Shown one piece after another: positions 1 through 7,943 of a DNA stretch of 64,000 nt (position 1 is the stretch's first letter; each line of letters begins with the position of its first letter). Source of the stretch: Lysinibacillus_B sp036662795 (GTDB lineage Bacteria > Bacillota > Bacilli > Bacillales_A > Planococcaceae); assembly GCF_036662795.1 (NCBI RefSeq), contig NZ_JBAFWZ010000003.1:1-64000 (forward strand), written 5' to 3'. The notes under the pieces were generated by a model. It searched no databases. It had not been told where the DNA came from and saw nothing but the letters and a program-made list of their open reading frames with translations. The position numbers and the translations under genes were made by a program.

Positions 1-23
1 TTAATATGAAACTTTATTGTTAA

Positions 24-112
24 CGTTTTGCTTGTTCAGTTTTCAAGGTTCATTTCGCCGCCGCTTTAAGCAGCAACTTTTATATCTTAACACTCACCGA
101 AATTCGTGTCAA
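24..112 (-). promoter_or_regulatory. rRNA operon promoter and leader
   Basis: On the minus strand a TTGACA -35 (107-112) and TAAGAT -10 (84-89) are separated by exactly 17 bases. This is followed by a leader with a boxA-like TTGAAAACTGAACA (33-46), as in Bacillales rRNA precursor leaders. The promoter fires leftwards off the edge of the window, so the 16S rRNA gene should start just outside. It lies right after the tRNA-Gly gene, so the tRNA cluster is upstream of the rrn operon rather than trailing it. Confidence 0.85.
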
Positions 113-133
113 CAACTTTTTTAAAATTAAATT

Positions 134-207
134 TGGAGCGGGTGATGAGAATCGAACTCACGACATCAGCTTGGAAGGCTGAGGTTTTACCATTAAACTA
201 CACCCGC
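134..207 (-). tRNA. tRNA-Gly (TCC)
   Basis: A 74-base cloverleaf with the CCA end encoded. The acceptor stem is GCGGGTG paired with CACCCGC, and the anticodon loop reads CTTCCAA (anticodon TCC). It is the last tRNA of the eight-gene minus-strand cluster, directly before the rRNA promoter. Confidence 0.95.
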
Positions 208-223
208 GTTTTTGAAATTTATT

Positions 224-300
<77 letters not shown>

Positions 301-323
301 ATATGCTATATAATTAATTATTT

Positions 324-409
<86 letters not shown>

Positions 410-463
410 ATTAACCATGACTTTTCCATTATACAATTTTAAGTATAATTATCAAGATTAAAG

Positions 464-539
464 TGGTGAGCCATGAAGGACTCGAACCTTCGACCCTCTG
501 ATTAAAAGTCAGATGCTCTACCGACTGAGCTAATGGCTC
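464..539 (-). tRNA. tRNA-Lys (TTT)
   Basis: A 76-base cloverleaf with encoded CCA and acceptor GAGCCAT/ATGGCTC. The anticodon loop CTTTTAA gives anticodon TTT. Confidence 0.95.
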
Positions 540-543
540 TAAA

Positions 544-618
544 TGGCTGGGGTACTAGGATTCGAACCTAGGCATGACGGAATCAAAATCCGTTGCCTTA
601 CCGCTTGGCTATACCCCA
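544..618 (-). tRNA. tRNA-Gln (TTG)
   Basis: A 75-base cloverleaf with encoded CCA and acceptor TGGGGTA/TACCCCA. The anticodon loop TTTTGAT gives anticodon TTG. Confidence 0.95.
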
Positions 619-624
619 AAAAAA

Positions 625-700
625 TGGCGGTCCCGACCGGGATCGAACCGGCGATCTCCTGCGTGACAGGCAGGCATGTTAACCGCTACACCACGGGACC
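625..700 (-). tRNA. tRNA-Asp (GTC)
   Basis: A 76-base cloverleaf with encoded CCA and acceptor GGTCCCG/CGGGACC. The anticodon loop CTGTCAC gives anticodon GTC. Confidence 0.95.
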
Positions 701-731
701 TTGTTATTATATTGTTTATACATTTAGAAAA

Positions 732-806
732 TGGTGACCCGTACGGGATTCGAACCCGTGTTACCGCCGTGAAAGGGCGGTGTCTTAACCACTTGACCAA
801 CGGGCC
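732..806 (-). tRNA. tRNA-Glu (TTC)
   Basis: A 75-base cloverleaf with encoded CCA. Acceptor GGCCCGT pairs with ACGGGTC, with one G-T wobble at the second pair. The anticodon loop CTTTCAC gives anticodon TTC. Confidence 0.94.
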
Positions 807-807
807 A

Positions 808-882
808 TGGCTCCGAAGGTAGGACTCGAACCTACGACCAACCGGTTAACAGCCGGTTGCTCTACCACTGAGCTACTTCGGA
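808..882 (-). tRNA. tRNA-Asn (GTT)
   Basis: A 75-base cloverleaf with encoded CCA and acceptor TCCGAAG/CTTCGGA. The anticodon loop CTGTTAA gives anticodon GTT. It is the first tRNA of the cluster, about 40 bases downstream of the cluster promoter, and only one base separates it from tRNA-Glu. Confidence 0.95.
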
Positions 883-922
883 ATAATGTTTTCTCGTCAA
901 CATCATCTTGTCGACTTTTATT

Positions 923-951
923 ATTATAGAGACCATTTTAATAATCGTCAA
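923..951 (-). promoter_or_regulatory. tRNA cluster promoter (sigma-A)
   Basis: On the minus strand TTGACG (946-951) and TATAAT (923-928) are separated by 17 bases, just upstream of tRNA-Asn. This near-consensus sigma-A promoter should drive all eight tRNAs and may read on into the rRNA operon, as no terminator hairpin is visible between tRNA-Gly and the rRNA promoter. Confidence 0.85.
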
Positions 952-1025
952 CACTTTTTATTAAGTTTTTTTCATAAACTGTGAAAACCATTGATATATA
1001 TAGATTTCCACAGCTTATTTAAATA

Positions 1026-1478
1026 TTAATTACCTATATAATGCTCAAATTCCATATCGTTAATCTTTTCTTTTATAAACTCAGGATAGATATGAAGAGA
1101 ATTTAATTCGTCGATTTTTATCCATTGATAAACAAAGTCTTCATTATCATAAGCATTAAATGCTTTCGGGAATAGTTGTAAATTTTGCGAATCGATTTCA
1201 TAATAAAATCCAAATTCATGGTAGTGGTCTTCCTTAATGTTGAAGAAATTTTCACTTACCCATAATAAACGTTTACATTGCAATTGAATATTTAGCTCTT
1301 CTTTCAACTCTCTCACTATTGCGTCAGCACTATTTTCATGTAGCTTTATACGTCCTCCTGGGAGTGCCCAGTAATCATCTTGAATATTTTTGTGTAACAA
1401 TAAATAGCCCTCTTTAATAATAACAGCTGCTACACGGCAATTTAGCACACCTTGTTCAAGCCTTATTGTCAAATCCAA
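1026..1478 (-). CDS. NUDIX hydrolase
   Basis: A 150-residue NUDIX-fold hydrolase, expected to cleave a nucleoside diphosphate linked to another group; the substrate cannot be read from sequence. The NUDIX box is complete up to its last glycine: G-x5-E-x7-REL-x-EE followed by N where G is usual (about residues 42-64), with WALPGG just before it. The start is TTG at 1478, nine bases after AGGAG, and that ribosome site lies inside the last codons of the sprT-like gene upstream, so the two are translationally adjacent and probably co-transcribed. In B. subtilis this stretch beside sprT has no NUDIX gene that I recall, so it may be a lineage-specific addition. Confidence 0.85.
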   Translation of the reverse strand: MDLTIRLEQGVLNCRVAAVIIKEGYLLLHKNIQDDYWALPGGRIKLHENSADAIVRELKEELNIQLQCKRLLWVSENFFNIKEDHYHEFGFYYEIDSQNLQLFPKAFNAYDNEDFVYQWIKIDELNSLHIYPEFIKEKINDMEFEHYIGN

Positions 1479-1480
1479 TC

Positions 1481-1945
1481 CTATTCACTCCTTAAGTATG
1501 TGATTTCTCCACCACATTTACTACAACGATATTTTCGTACATCCATTTTTCGTTTTCGTATATACAGTTGACTGCAACGAACACATTGATACGTATGAAG
1601 TACTTTTTTTCTATTCGAAATTTGAGTTTCTTCTATTGTAGAGCAAAATCGGGGAGCCCCAACTTTCTTTAGCAACTCTCTAAAATCTCTATCCCGATGC
1701 TTATAACCCATCCCACGTATATGTAAGTGATAATGGCAGAGCTCGTGCAAAATAATACCTTTTAATTCATCAATGCCAAAATGGTCATATAATTTTTTAT
1801 TAATTTCAATATCATGTGTATTTAATAAGTATCGACCACCCGTTGTTTTCAAACGCGAATTAAAATACGCCCTATGTAGAAAAGGCAATTGAAAATAGTG
1901 TTGAGACAATTCTTCTACTAATTGCTGTAGTTGATTATCTGTCAT
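1481..1945 (-). CDS. SprT-like zinc metalloprotein (YdcK type)
   Basis: A 154-residue SprT-family protein. The metzincin-like site HELCHYHLH lies at about residues 67-75, and a C-terminal zinc ribbon is given by CVRC and CSKC pairs. B. subtilis YdcK is the counterpart and sits in the same place beyond tex. Members of this superfamily include proteases acting on DNA-protein crosslinks, but bacterial short forms have no firmly known substrate. The start is ATG at 1945 because GGTGGTGA lies five bases upstream; an in-frame TTG at 1960 would overlap that site. It follows the tex terminator and shares a transcript with the NUDIX gene. Confidence 0.88.
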   Translation of the reverse strand: MTDNQLQQLVEELSQHYFQLPFLHRAYFNSRLKTTGGRYLLNTHDIEINKKLYDHFGIDELKGIILHELCHYHLHIRGMGYKHRDRDFRELLKKVGAPRFCSTIEETQISNRKKVLHTYQCVRCSQLYIRKRKMDVRKYRCSKCGGEITYLRSE

Positions 1946-1958
1946 AGTATCACCACCC

Positions 1959-1989
1959 AAAAAAAGTGTACAGCGATGTACTGTACACT
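1959..1989 (-). terminator. Terminator after tex
   Basis: A 9-bp stem (1965-1973 with 1981-1989) with a 7-base loop is followed on the minus strand by seven T residues. It lies directly behind the tex stop codon. Confidence 0.85.
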
Positions 1990-1995
1990 AATAGT

Positions 1996-4170
1996 TTATA
2001 CGTTTTGCACTTCTGGTGGTAGCATCGTTAATGAAATACGCCCTTTATTTGCGTCTACACCCTCAACCCATACAGTAACGATATCCCCTAATGAGACAAC
2101 CTCGAGTGGATGCTTTATGCGTCTTTTTTGCAATTTCGAAATATGAACTAGACCGTCCTGTTTTACACCGATGTCAACAAATGCGCCGAAATCAACAACA
2201 TTTCGAACAGTTCCTTGTAACTCCATACCTACTTTTAAATCTTCCATCTTTAAGACATCAGTTTTTAATAAAGGTTGAGGGAATGCATCACGTGGATCAC
2301 GAGATGGCTTCATTAATGTATCAACAATATCTTTTATTGTTACTTCCCCTACACCTAACTTTTCGCTTAGCTCACTAATCTGCAAACCTGCAAGCGCCTC
2401 TTCTGCCTTTTTAGTACCAACATCTTTTTTAGATAAATGAACAATCGATAAAATTCCCTCTGCTAATTTATAGCTTTCCGGATGAATTCCTGTTGCATCA
2501 AGCGGATTTTTTGCATCTGGAATTCGTAAAAAGCCAATTGCTTGCTCATATGTTTTAGCACCTAGACGTGGTATTTTTTTCAGCTGCGTACGAGATGTGA
2601 ACTTTCCGGCTTCACTACGAACATTCACGATATTCTCCGCAACTGTTTTGGATAAACCAGATACATATTGTAAAAGAGAAGAGGATGCAGTATTCACATC
2701 TACACCGACTTGGTTAACTGCTGTTTCGACTATGAACGTTAAGGACTCCGCAAGCTCTTTTTGTGATACATCATGCTGGTACTGACCGACACCAACTGCT
2801 TTTGGATCTATTTTTACAAGTTCGGATAACGGATCTTGTAAACGACGAGCAATCGATACTGCACTGCGCTGCTCTACTTGTAAGTCTGGAAATTCTGCTC
2901 GAGCAACATCCGATGCGGAATATACCGATGCGCCCGCCTCATTTACTATGACATACGCAGTATCAGTGGTTACCTCTTTTAGTACATCTACAATAAATTG
3001 CTCTGTTTCACGAGAGGCTGTACCGTTACCGATTGCAACAATACTAATCGGATACTTATCAAGCAGGGCTTTTACAACCGCTTTTGATTTTGCTACTTCT
3101 GGTTTCGGTGGATGAGGGTAAATTGCCGTTACCTCAAGCATTTTCCCAGTCTCATCTACAATAGCAAGCTTACAACCTGTTCGATAAGCAGGGTCGACTC
3201 CTAAAACTACTTTGCCGCGCATTGGTGGCTGTAATAATAAATTTCGTAGGTTTTCTGAGAAAATATGAATCGCCTGCGCTTCAGCTTTTTCCGTTAATTC
3301 TCCCCGAAGCTCTCGCTCAATCGACGGCTGGATTAATCGCTTATAGCTATCGGCAATAGCCACTGATACTTCTGTAATCGCATCGGATGTGTAATTTTTA
3401 GGAATCCATTTATTTTCCATAATTTGAACAACCTGTTCTACCGGTACATGAATTGATACACGTAAAATATCCTCTTTTTCGCCTCGGTTTATTGCCAGTA
3501 TACGATGAGGTACGATACGATGAATCGGCTCTTCATATTCGTAATACATTTCGAATACTTGCTTTTCGTCCTTCTCCCCGTTTTTTAACGCTGTTTCAAT
3601 TTTCCCTTCACGCCATGACAACTGTCGTAACCTATCACGAATCGCTGCATCATCAGCAAAGCGCTCAGCTAAAATATCACGGGCACCTCCTAAAGCATCC
3701 TCGGCAGTCTCAACTCCTTTTTCCTTATCAATAAACCTAGTGGCAACTTGTTGCAAATCCCCTTTAGGAAAACTCATGAGCACGTCTGCTAATGGCTCTA
3801 GTCCACGTTCTTTTGCAATCGTTGCCTTCGTACGTCGTTTTTGCTTGTACGGACGATACAGATCCTCGACTCGTTGTAAAACCGTTGCTGCTCGAATCGC
3901 TTCTGTTAATTCTTCCGTTAGCTTCCCTTGCTCGTCAATTAAACGAAGCACCTCTTCCTTACGACCTTCAAGTTGTTGTATGTAATGGTAGCGGTCTTCA
4001 ATTGCTTTAATTTGCACTTCATCAAGAGATCCTGTTGCCTCTTTTCGATAGCGCGCAATAAACGGTACTGTATTGCCGTCTTCTAACAGTCCTATTACTG
4101 CTTCGGCTTGATGTGGCTTCACCTTTGTATCCGTTGCAATAATTTGAAGCATTTTCTTTTGTTCCATCAT
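1996..4170 (-). CDS. tex: Tex, S1-domain transcription accessory protein (YdcI)
   Basis: A 724-residue Tex protein, a nucleic-acid-binding factor first described as affecting toxin gene expression and conserved in most bacteria. In order it has the N-terminal helical Tex region, a YqgF-like RNase H fold beginning near GVDPAYRTGCK, helix-hairpin-helix repeats (RLGAKTYEQAIGF) and a C-terminal S1 RNA-binding domain (DLKVGMELQGTVRNVVDFGAF). The length is normal for the family. Two adjacent ATG codons are possible starts, with GGGTAGTGG just upstream. It lies between sigB and sprT as in B. subtilis, although rsbX is missing from the intervening gap. Confidence 0.96.
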   Translation of the reverse strand: MMEQKKMLQIIATDTKVKPHQAEAVIGLLEDGNTVPFIARYRKEATGSLDEVQIKAIEDRYHYIQQLEGRKEEVLRLIDEQGKLTEELTEAIRAATVLQRVEDLYRPYKQKRRTKATIAKERGLEPLADVLMSFPKGDLQQVATRFIDKEKGVETAEDALGGARDILAERFADDAAIRDRLRQLSWREGKIETALKNGEKDEKQVFEMYYEYEEPIHRIVPHRILAINRGEKEDILRVSIHVPVEQVVQIMENKWIPKNYTSDAITEVSVAIADSYKRLIQPSIERELRGELTEKAEAQAIHIFSENLRNLLLQPPMRGKVVLGVDPAYRTGCKLAIVDETGKMLEVTAIYPHPPKPEVAKSKAVVKALLDKYPISIVAIGNGTASRETEQFIVDVLKEVTTDTAYVIVNEAGASVYSASDVARAEFPDLQVEQRSAVSIARRLQDPLSELVKIDPKAVGVGQYQHDVSQKELAESLTFIVETAVNQVGVDVNTASSSLLQYVSGLSKTVAENIVNVRSEAGKFTSRTQLKKIPRLGAKTYEQAIGFLRIPDAKNPLDATGIHPESYKLAEGILSIVHLSKKDVGTKKAEEALAGLQISELSEKLGVGEVTIKDIVDTLMKPSRDPRDAFPQPLLKTDVLKMEDLKVGMELQGTVRNVVDFGAFVDIGVKQDGLVHISKLQKRRIKHPLEVVSLGDIVTVWVEGVDANKGRISLTMLPPEVQNV

Positions 4171-4240
4171 TCCACTACCCTTCTTTGTATTACATTTATT
4201 TTACCATTTGTCCATAATAACATACTAAATTCTTACACAA

Positions 4241-4271
4241 AAAATAAGCCTACCAAATTATATAGTAGACT
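4241..4271 (-). terminator. Terminator after sigB
   Basis: A short stem (4247-4253 with 4265-4271, one G-T pair) is followed on the minus strand by TTATTTTTTG. It lies just beyond the sigB stop codon and separates the sigB operon from tex. The same stem heptamers recur in the terminator at 37630-37656. Confidence 0.7.
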
Positions 4272-4284
4272 AATAGAAAATAAG

Positions 4285-5070
4285 TTATAAGGAGACACGA
4301 CCACTAGAAATAATCGCCTCTTGCAGTTTCTTAATCGCTTTTCGTTGAATCCTCGATACATGCATCTGCGAAATCCCTAATCTATCTCCCGCTTCTTTTT
4401 GACTTAGCTGCTCTAAATAAGTAAGTTGAATAACCTGTTTTTCCCGAAGGCTTAAAATATCCATTACCTCTGAAACAATAATCCGGTGGTTTGTAAGCTC
4501 GAAGCCTTCATCTTCACTACCAATGATATCAAATAAAGTGACTGTACTTCCGTCAGAATCTGCTTCAATAGAATGATCCATTGACAGCGCTTGATAACCA
4601 CGGCCCATTTCCATTGCCTCTAATACATCCTCTTCCTGCACTTCCAAATACTTCGCTATATCAGAGATAGTGGGAGAGCGTTGTAAGTCTGTTGTTAAAT
4701 TTTCTACCGCCACTTTTATTTTAGGGCCTAGCTCCTTGATGCGACGTGGTACATGCACATCCCATGTTTTATCCCGAAGAAACCTTTTGATCTCACCAAC
4801 AATTGTAGGCACCGCAAAAGCCTCGAAGGATTTACCGTATGATGTATCAAATCTTCTAATTGCACCTAATAAGCCTAGCATTCCTACTTGAGCAATATCA
4901 TCATAATACGGTTTACCATGTGAATATTTTCTAGCAATTGACTCTACTAACTGCTTATAATGTAGGACTAAATTTGTTTGAGCCGCCTCATCTTGACACG
5001 CTTGATATTGTGTAATCCACGTTAGGACCTCTTCTTTGGACGAGTTTTTAGGTAGTGATTCTTTCGACAT
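4285..5070 (-). CDS. sigB: RNA polymerase sigma factor SigB
   Basis: A 261-residue group 3 sigma factor for the general stress response. Region 2 carries YYDDIAQVGMLGLLGAIRRFD, which contains the -10 recognition helix. Region 3 and region 4 follow, the latter with a helix-turn-helix at QKEAGDRLGISQMHVSRIQ. The start is ATG at 5070, preceded by AGGTGGAG at four bases, so the gene overlaps rsbW by 23 bases as in B. subtilis. It is the last gene of the operon and a terminator follows. rsbX, which normally comes next, is absent here. Confidence 0.96.
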   Translation of the reverse strand: MSKESLPKNSSKEEVLTWITQYQACQDEAAQTNLVLHYKQLVESIARKYSHGKPYYDDIAQVGMLGLLGAIRRFDTSYGKSFEAFAVPTIVGEIKRFLRDKTWDVHVPRRIKELGPKIKVAVENLTTDLQRSPTISDIAKYLEVQEEDVLEAMEMGRGYQALSMDHSIEADSDGSTVTLFDIIGSEDEGFELTNHRIIVSEVMDILSLREKQVIQLTYLEQLSQKEAGDRLGISQMHVSRIQRKAIKKLQEAIISSGRVSL

Positions 5071-5518
5071 TTTTCTCCACCTGCTCTCTCGTGACATATT
5101 TCGTCATGAAAACAGTTACGCCGCCCTCGTTATTTAATTTCACCTCATCCATTAAAGTGTCCATTAAATAAAGACCTAACCCACCTTCACGTAACATCGC
5201 TACATTTTCATCCTCTTTATATGGACCTATTTTAGATTTTATTTCCTTAAAATCGAAGCTATTGCCATAATCCGCTACCATGATCTCGATTTTACTTTCA
5301 AACAATGCACAGCCAATAACAATTTCTCCATCCTCATGCTCATTATAGGCATGATGAACGACATTGGTTACGGCCTCTCCTGTAGCGATCTTTAAGTCTT
5401 CAATTTCATCGTATGAAAATCCTACTCGTATAGCTAAACCCGAGATTGTAAGTCGAATAACACTAACATATTGTGGTTTTGCCGGAATTCTAATTTCCAC
5501 ATAATCAAATGCTTTCAT
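5048..5518 (-). CDS. rsbW: Anti-sigma-B factor, serine kinase RsbW
   Basis: A 156-residue GHKL-type kinase that binds and inhibits SigB and phosphorylates RsbV. The N box (ATGEAVTNVVHHAY, near residue 40) and the glycine-rich ATP lid (REGGLGLYLMDTL) are visible. ATG at 5518 is chosen because AAGGTGG lies nine bases upstream and the protein then aligns with the family start; an in-frame start 21 bases earlier has no site. The reading frame overlaps both rsbV and sigB, suggesting coupled translation of the partner-switching proteins. Confidence 0.95.
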   Translation of the reverse strand: MKAFDYVEIRIPAKPQYVSVIRLTISGLAIRVGFSYDEIEDLKIATGEAVTNVVHHAYNEHEDGEIVIGCALFESKIEIMVADYGNSFDFKEIKSKIGPYKEDENVAMLREGGLGLYLMDTLMDEVKLNNEGGVTVFMTKYVTREQVEKNVERITT

Positions 5519-5849
5519 TACTAACTTCCACCTTTTCATTTGATTCGATGTTCATTAACTCACTTAAACCAGTAATTTCAAACAAGCGCGTTAAACGATC
5601 CGTAAGATTAACCAGCTTTAATTCAGCCCGTTCCCGTGTTACTTTTTTATAAAAGGCTACAAAAATTCCTAAACCCGTACTATCCATGTAACTAACCTTC
5701 GATAGGTCCAACTCAATAGTATGCTGTTCCGTTATTTTTATTACATCAAGCTCTTCACGTAAGATTGGCGCGGTAAATGTGTCGATTTCACCTTCCACAA
5801 ATCCACGTAATACTGCATCCTCTTCTCGAAAATACACATTAATGTTCAT
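5505..5849 (-). CDS. rsbV: Anti-anti-sigma factor RsbV
   Basis: A 114-residue STAS-domain protein. Its unphosphorylated form binds RsbW and releases SigB. The conserved phosphorylation site MDSTGLGIF is present near residues 56-64. ATG at 5849 follows GGGGGTGG at five bases. It begins the second half of the operon and has its own sigma-B-type promoter in the short gap after rsbU, which would make rsbV-rsbW-sigB autoregulated. Confidence 0.95.
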   Translation of the reverse strand: MNINVYFREEDAVLRGFVEGEIDTFTAPILREELDVIKITEQHTIELDLSKVSYMDSTGLGIFVAFYKKVTRERAELKLVNLTDRLTRLFEITGLSELMNIESNEKVEVSNESI

Positions 5850-5879
5850 TTCGACCACCCCCTATAAAGCTATATTTCA

Positions 5880-5905
5880 GTTCCCGTTTTTCTAATTCCT
5901 AAAAC
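5880..5905 (-). promoter_or_regulatory. Sigma-B-type promoter upstream of rsbV
   Basis: On the minus strand GTTTTA (5900-5905), a 14-base spacer and GGGAAC (5880-5885) match the sigma-B pattern GTTTAA-N14-GGGTAT at the most conserved positions. It lies in the 61-base gap between rsbU and rsbV, where B. subtilis has its autoregulatory sigma-B promoter. Confidence 0.7.
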
Positions 5906-5910
5906 CCATT

Positions 5911-6909
5911 TCACATTTTTTTCACAATAACGACTGTAAAATCGTCATCTATGTGGAAATTTTGTATTTTTTGTAGCTCTTCATACAGCCTCTCGCACAT
6001 TTTTTGCGCTGCTAAATCTTTAAAGCTCAGTAGCAATGCTTCAATTATTTCTCGGGAGTCTCTATTTTCCAAATCACGAAAATCAGTTACCCCATCTGTC
6101 AACATCACAATAAAGTCACCATCCCCTAGCTTCACTTCAAACTGGGGGTATTTCACTTCTGGCATTACACCTAGTAGCAAACCCTTTGCCTCTAAAGAAT
6201 AGAATGTATTCTCTGAAGCCTTGTAAAATAAGGCCGGCTCATGGCCAGCAGAACCATATGTAAAAATATTTTTAGCAATATCAAAACGACCAAAAAACAT
6301 TGATACAAACATACTATCATCGACGCTTTTTTCGATAATTTTATTTAACACTTCTAATACATAGGAAGGATTACCATTTGCATATTCTAAGGTGTCTAAA
6401 CCGTATTTCACCATAGACATACACAGCGCAGCAGGCACCCCTTTCCCGACAACATCCGTCACTGCTATACTTACAAAATTTTCATCATCATTCAAAAAGT
6501 GCACATAATCTCCATTCATTTTTCTAATTGGGATTGATACCATACCTATTTCGATATGCTCACTCTTTGGTACAGATGTTTTTAATAATAAATTTTGAAT
6601 TTTCGTTGCGATGTTCATTTCTATACGGTGCTCTTCCTGTTGCTCTAGTAAGCTTTGATGTTCCCGTAATGTCAGACCAAAATGAACCATAATTTCGATT
6701 AAAAAATCATAGCCATGTAAAACTTCTATAGGGGTGTCTGGATATATTTCTACCATAGAAGCTTTGTGAATACTAATTACTTCCTCTGGTGTTACCTTGT
6801 TTTTAATTAATTGTCGAATAAAATTTTGTCCTATATACAAATTACTTTCGGTCAAACTTTCAATATAATCCCCTAGAATTTGCTTATACTGCTCTTGAAG
6901 TTCCCTCAT
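5911..6909 (-). CDS. rsbU: PP2C-type serine phosphatase RsbU
   Basis: A 332-residue phosphatase that dephosphorylates RsbV and is activated by RsbT. Residues about 1-85 form the helical RsbT-binding domain. The PPM catalytic domain follows, with metal-binding acidic motifs NGDYVHF, TDVVGKGVPAAL, LTDGVTDFRD and IDDDFTVVIV. Its intact N-terminal domain argues that activation by RsbT is retained even though the stressosome genes are missing nearby. It starts 16 bases after rsbT. Confidence 0.95.
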   Translation of the reverse strand: MRELQEQYKQILGDYIESLTESNLYIGQNFIRQLIKNKVTPEEVISIHKASMVEIYPDTPIEVLHGYDFLIEIMVHFGLTLREHQSLLEQQEEHRIEMNIATKIQNLLLKTSVPKSEHIEIGMVSIPIRKMNGDYVHFLNDDENFVSIAVTDVVGKGVPAALCMSMVKYGLDTLEYANGNPSYVLEVLNKIIEKSVDDSMFVSMFFGRFDIAKNIFTYGSAGHEPALFYKASENTFYSLEAKGLLLGVMPEVKYPQFEVKLGDGDFIVMLTDGVTDFRDLENRDSREIIEALLLSFKDLAAQKMCERLYEELQKIQNFHIDDDFTVVIVKKM

Positions 6910-6925
6910 TGTTTACCACTTCCTA

Positions 6926-7324
6926 TCACAGCCATTTTTCTACTCTGATTAGCGTACCTTCACCAACTGACGTTTGTATGTCAAGGGTATCCATTAAACG
7001 TTTTACCCCAGGCAAACCAGCACCTATGCCCCCTGAAGTTGTATAGCCGTCGTCCAACACATTTCGAACGTTGTCGATCCCCGGTCCTTTGTCACAGGCA
7101 GTAACAGCAATCCCCTTTTTCCCTTCCCTTTCGATTATTTCAATAGTAATTTCACCTGAATGCGCATATAAATAGATGTTCCGAGCAAGCTCACTAATAG
7201 CAGTCGTGATTCTTGCTTGATCAACTGTATCGAACCCTATAGCTTTTGCTTCGTTACGACCAAGTTGGCGTGCAGCAACAATATCCCATTCAGTTACTAT
7301 CTCAATAGTTGTTTTCTCATCCAT
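6926..7324 (-). CDS. rsbT: Serine/threonine kinase RsbT (switch protein)
   Basis: A 132-residue GHKL-fold kinase. In the classical pathway RsbT is held by the RsbR-RsbS stressosome, phosphorylates it under stress and then activates RsbU. The ATP-binding motifs are intact: TAISELARNI, DKGPGI and GGIGAGLPGVKRLMD. ATG at 7324 follows GGAGG. It is the first gene of the operon here; rsbR and rsbS, which normally precede it, are not present between it and ndoA. Confidence 0.95.
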   Translation of the reverse strand: MDEKTTIEIVTEWDIVAARQLGRNEAKAIGFDTVDQARITTAISELARNIYLYAHSGEITIEIIEREGKKGIAVTACDKGPGIDNVRNVLDDGYTTSGGIGAGLPGVKRLMDTLDIQTSVGEGTLIRVEKWL

Positions 7325-7892
7325 TACTGCGCCTCCAATCCTATTTGGAGATTCCTATAATTCTTTAAAATCTAATAGTACGAATTAATATTACGAATTA
7401 ACTTTTTTTAGATTAGGAATTCCTTGTTATTGATTTTGGTTCAATATCAAAACCTGAAGTTCCAACTATAAATTTCACTTTACCATCTCCAGCTTTTGAT
7501 AAATACCCATGTTTTTTGTATTTTTTTATAATTATAACAAATTAAAAGTTAGAAAAACATATTGGTTTAATAAGGATAATACAAAGAAAGTATTGAATCT
7601 AGTCCGCTAGAAACCCCTTCAAAACCCACTGATTTTTAAAGTAGCATCTTCTTATCCTTATCCGCAAGTATTATTTAGCAAAATTTTTCACTAAGAAAAA
7701 AGCATTCGCACCCTTTTAGCTGCGACAAACTACTTGCAAAAGGTTCCTAGCGTGCCTGCCACACATAGAGATAGACACCACGACCTTAAGTAGCTGCTTC
7801 TGGAGCAATAGCTTTCATCGTAAAATATAATTTGATACGAATACCTAGACACTGCTCAAACGCCAAAAATTTATTCTTTCTTATACTGAAAT
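7325..7892. other. Gene-free gap where rsbR and rsbS would lie
   Basis: This gap of more than 550 bases separates the ndoA terminator from rsbT. No rsbR- or rsbS-like reading frame is present on either strand. The rsbT-proximal half is AT-rich and holds a 42-codon open stretch without a start codon (7390-7530, minus). The ndoA-proximal part holds one copy of a dispersed repeat (7790-7898). A TATAAT-like hexamer near 7528-7533 could belong to the rsbT promoter, but no good -35 goes with it. Confidence 0.7.
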
Positions 7893-7898
7893 AAAAAA
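7790..7898. repeat. Dispersed repeat, copy 1
   Basis: About 109 bases that align along their whole length with 21793-21900. The first 60 or so columns match at roughly four in five positions by eye. Shared blocks include AGCTGCTTCTG, ATAGCTTTC, CGAAT and CTAGACACT. Both copies end in an A-rich run that directly abuts a terminator hairpin. No coding capacity is seen. Confidence 0.75.
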
Positions 7899-7923
7899 AC
7901 ATCGAAACAAGTTGTTTCGATGT
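7893..7923 (-). terminator. Terminator after ndoA
   Basis: A perfect 10-bp stem (7899-7908 with 7914-7923) with a 5-base loop, then seven T residues on the minus strand. It should end the alr-ndoAI-ndoA transcript before rsbT. Confidence 0.9.
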
Positions 7924-7943
7924 CCTCCAGATGTTTATATGTA

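Noticed and set aside
543..800. Open frames of 63-64 codons on both strands across the tRNA cluster
   Set aside because: They lie entirely within tRNA-Gln, tRNA-Asp and tRNA-Glu, and lack ribosome sites.
7503..7508. GGGTAT upstream of rsbT on the minus strand
   Set aside because: No GTTT at the required distance, so it is not called a sigma-B promoter.
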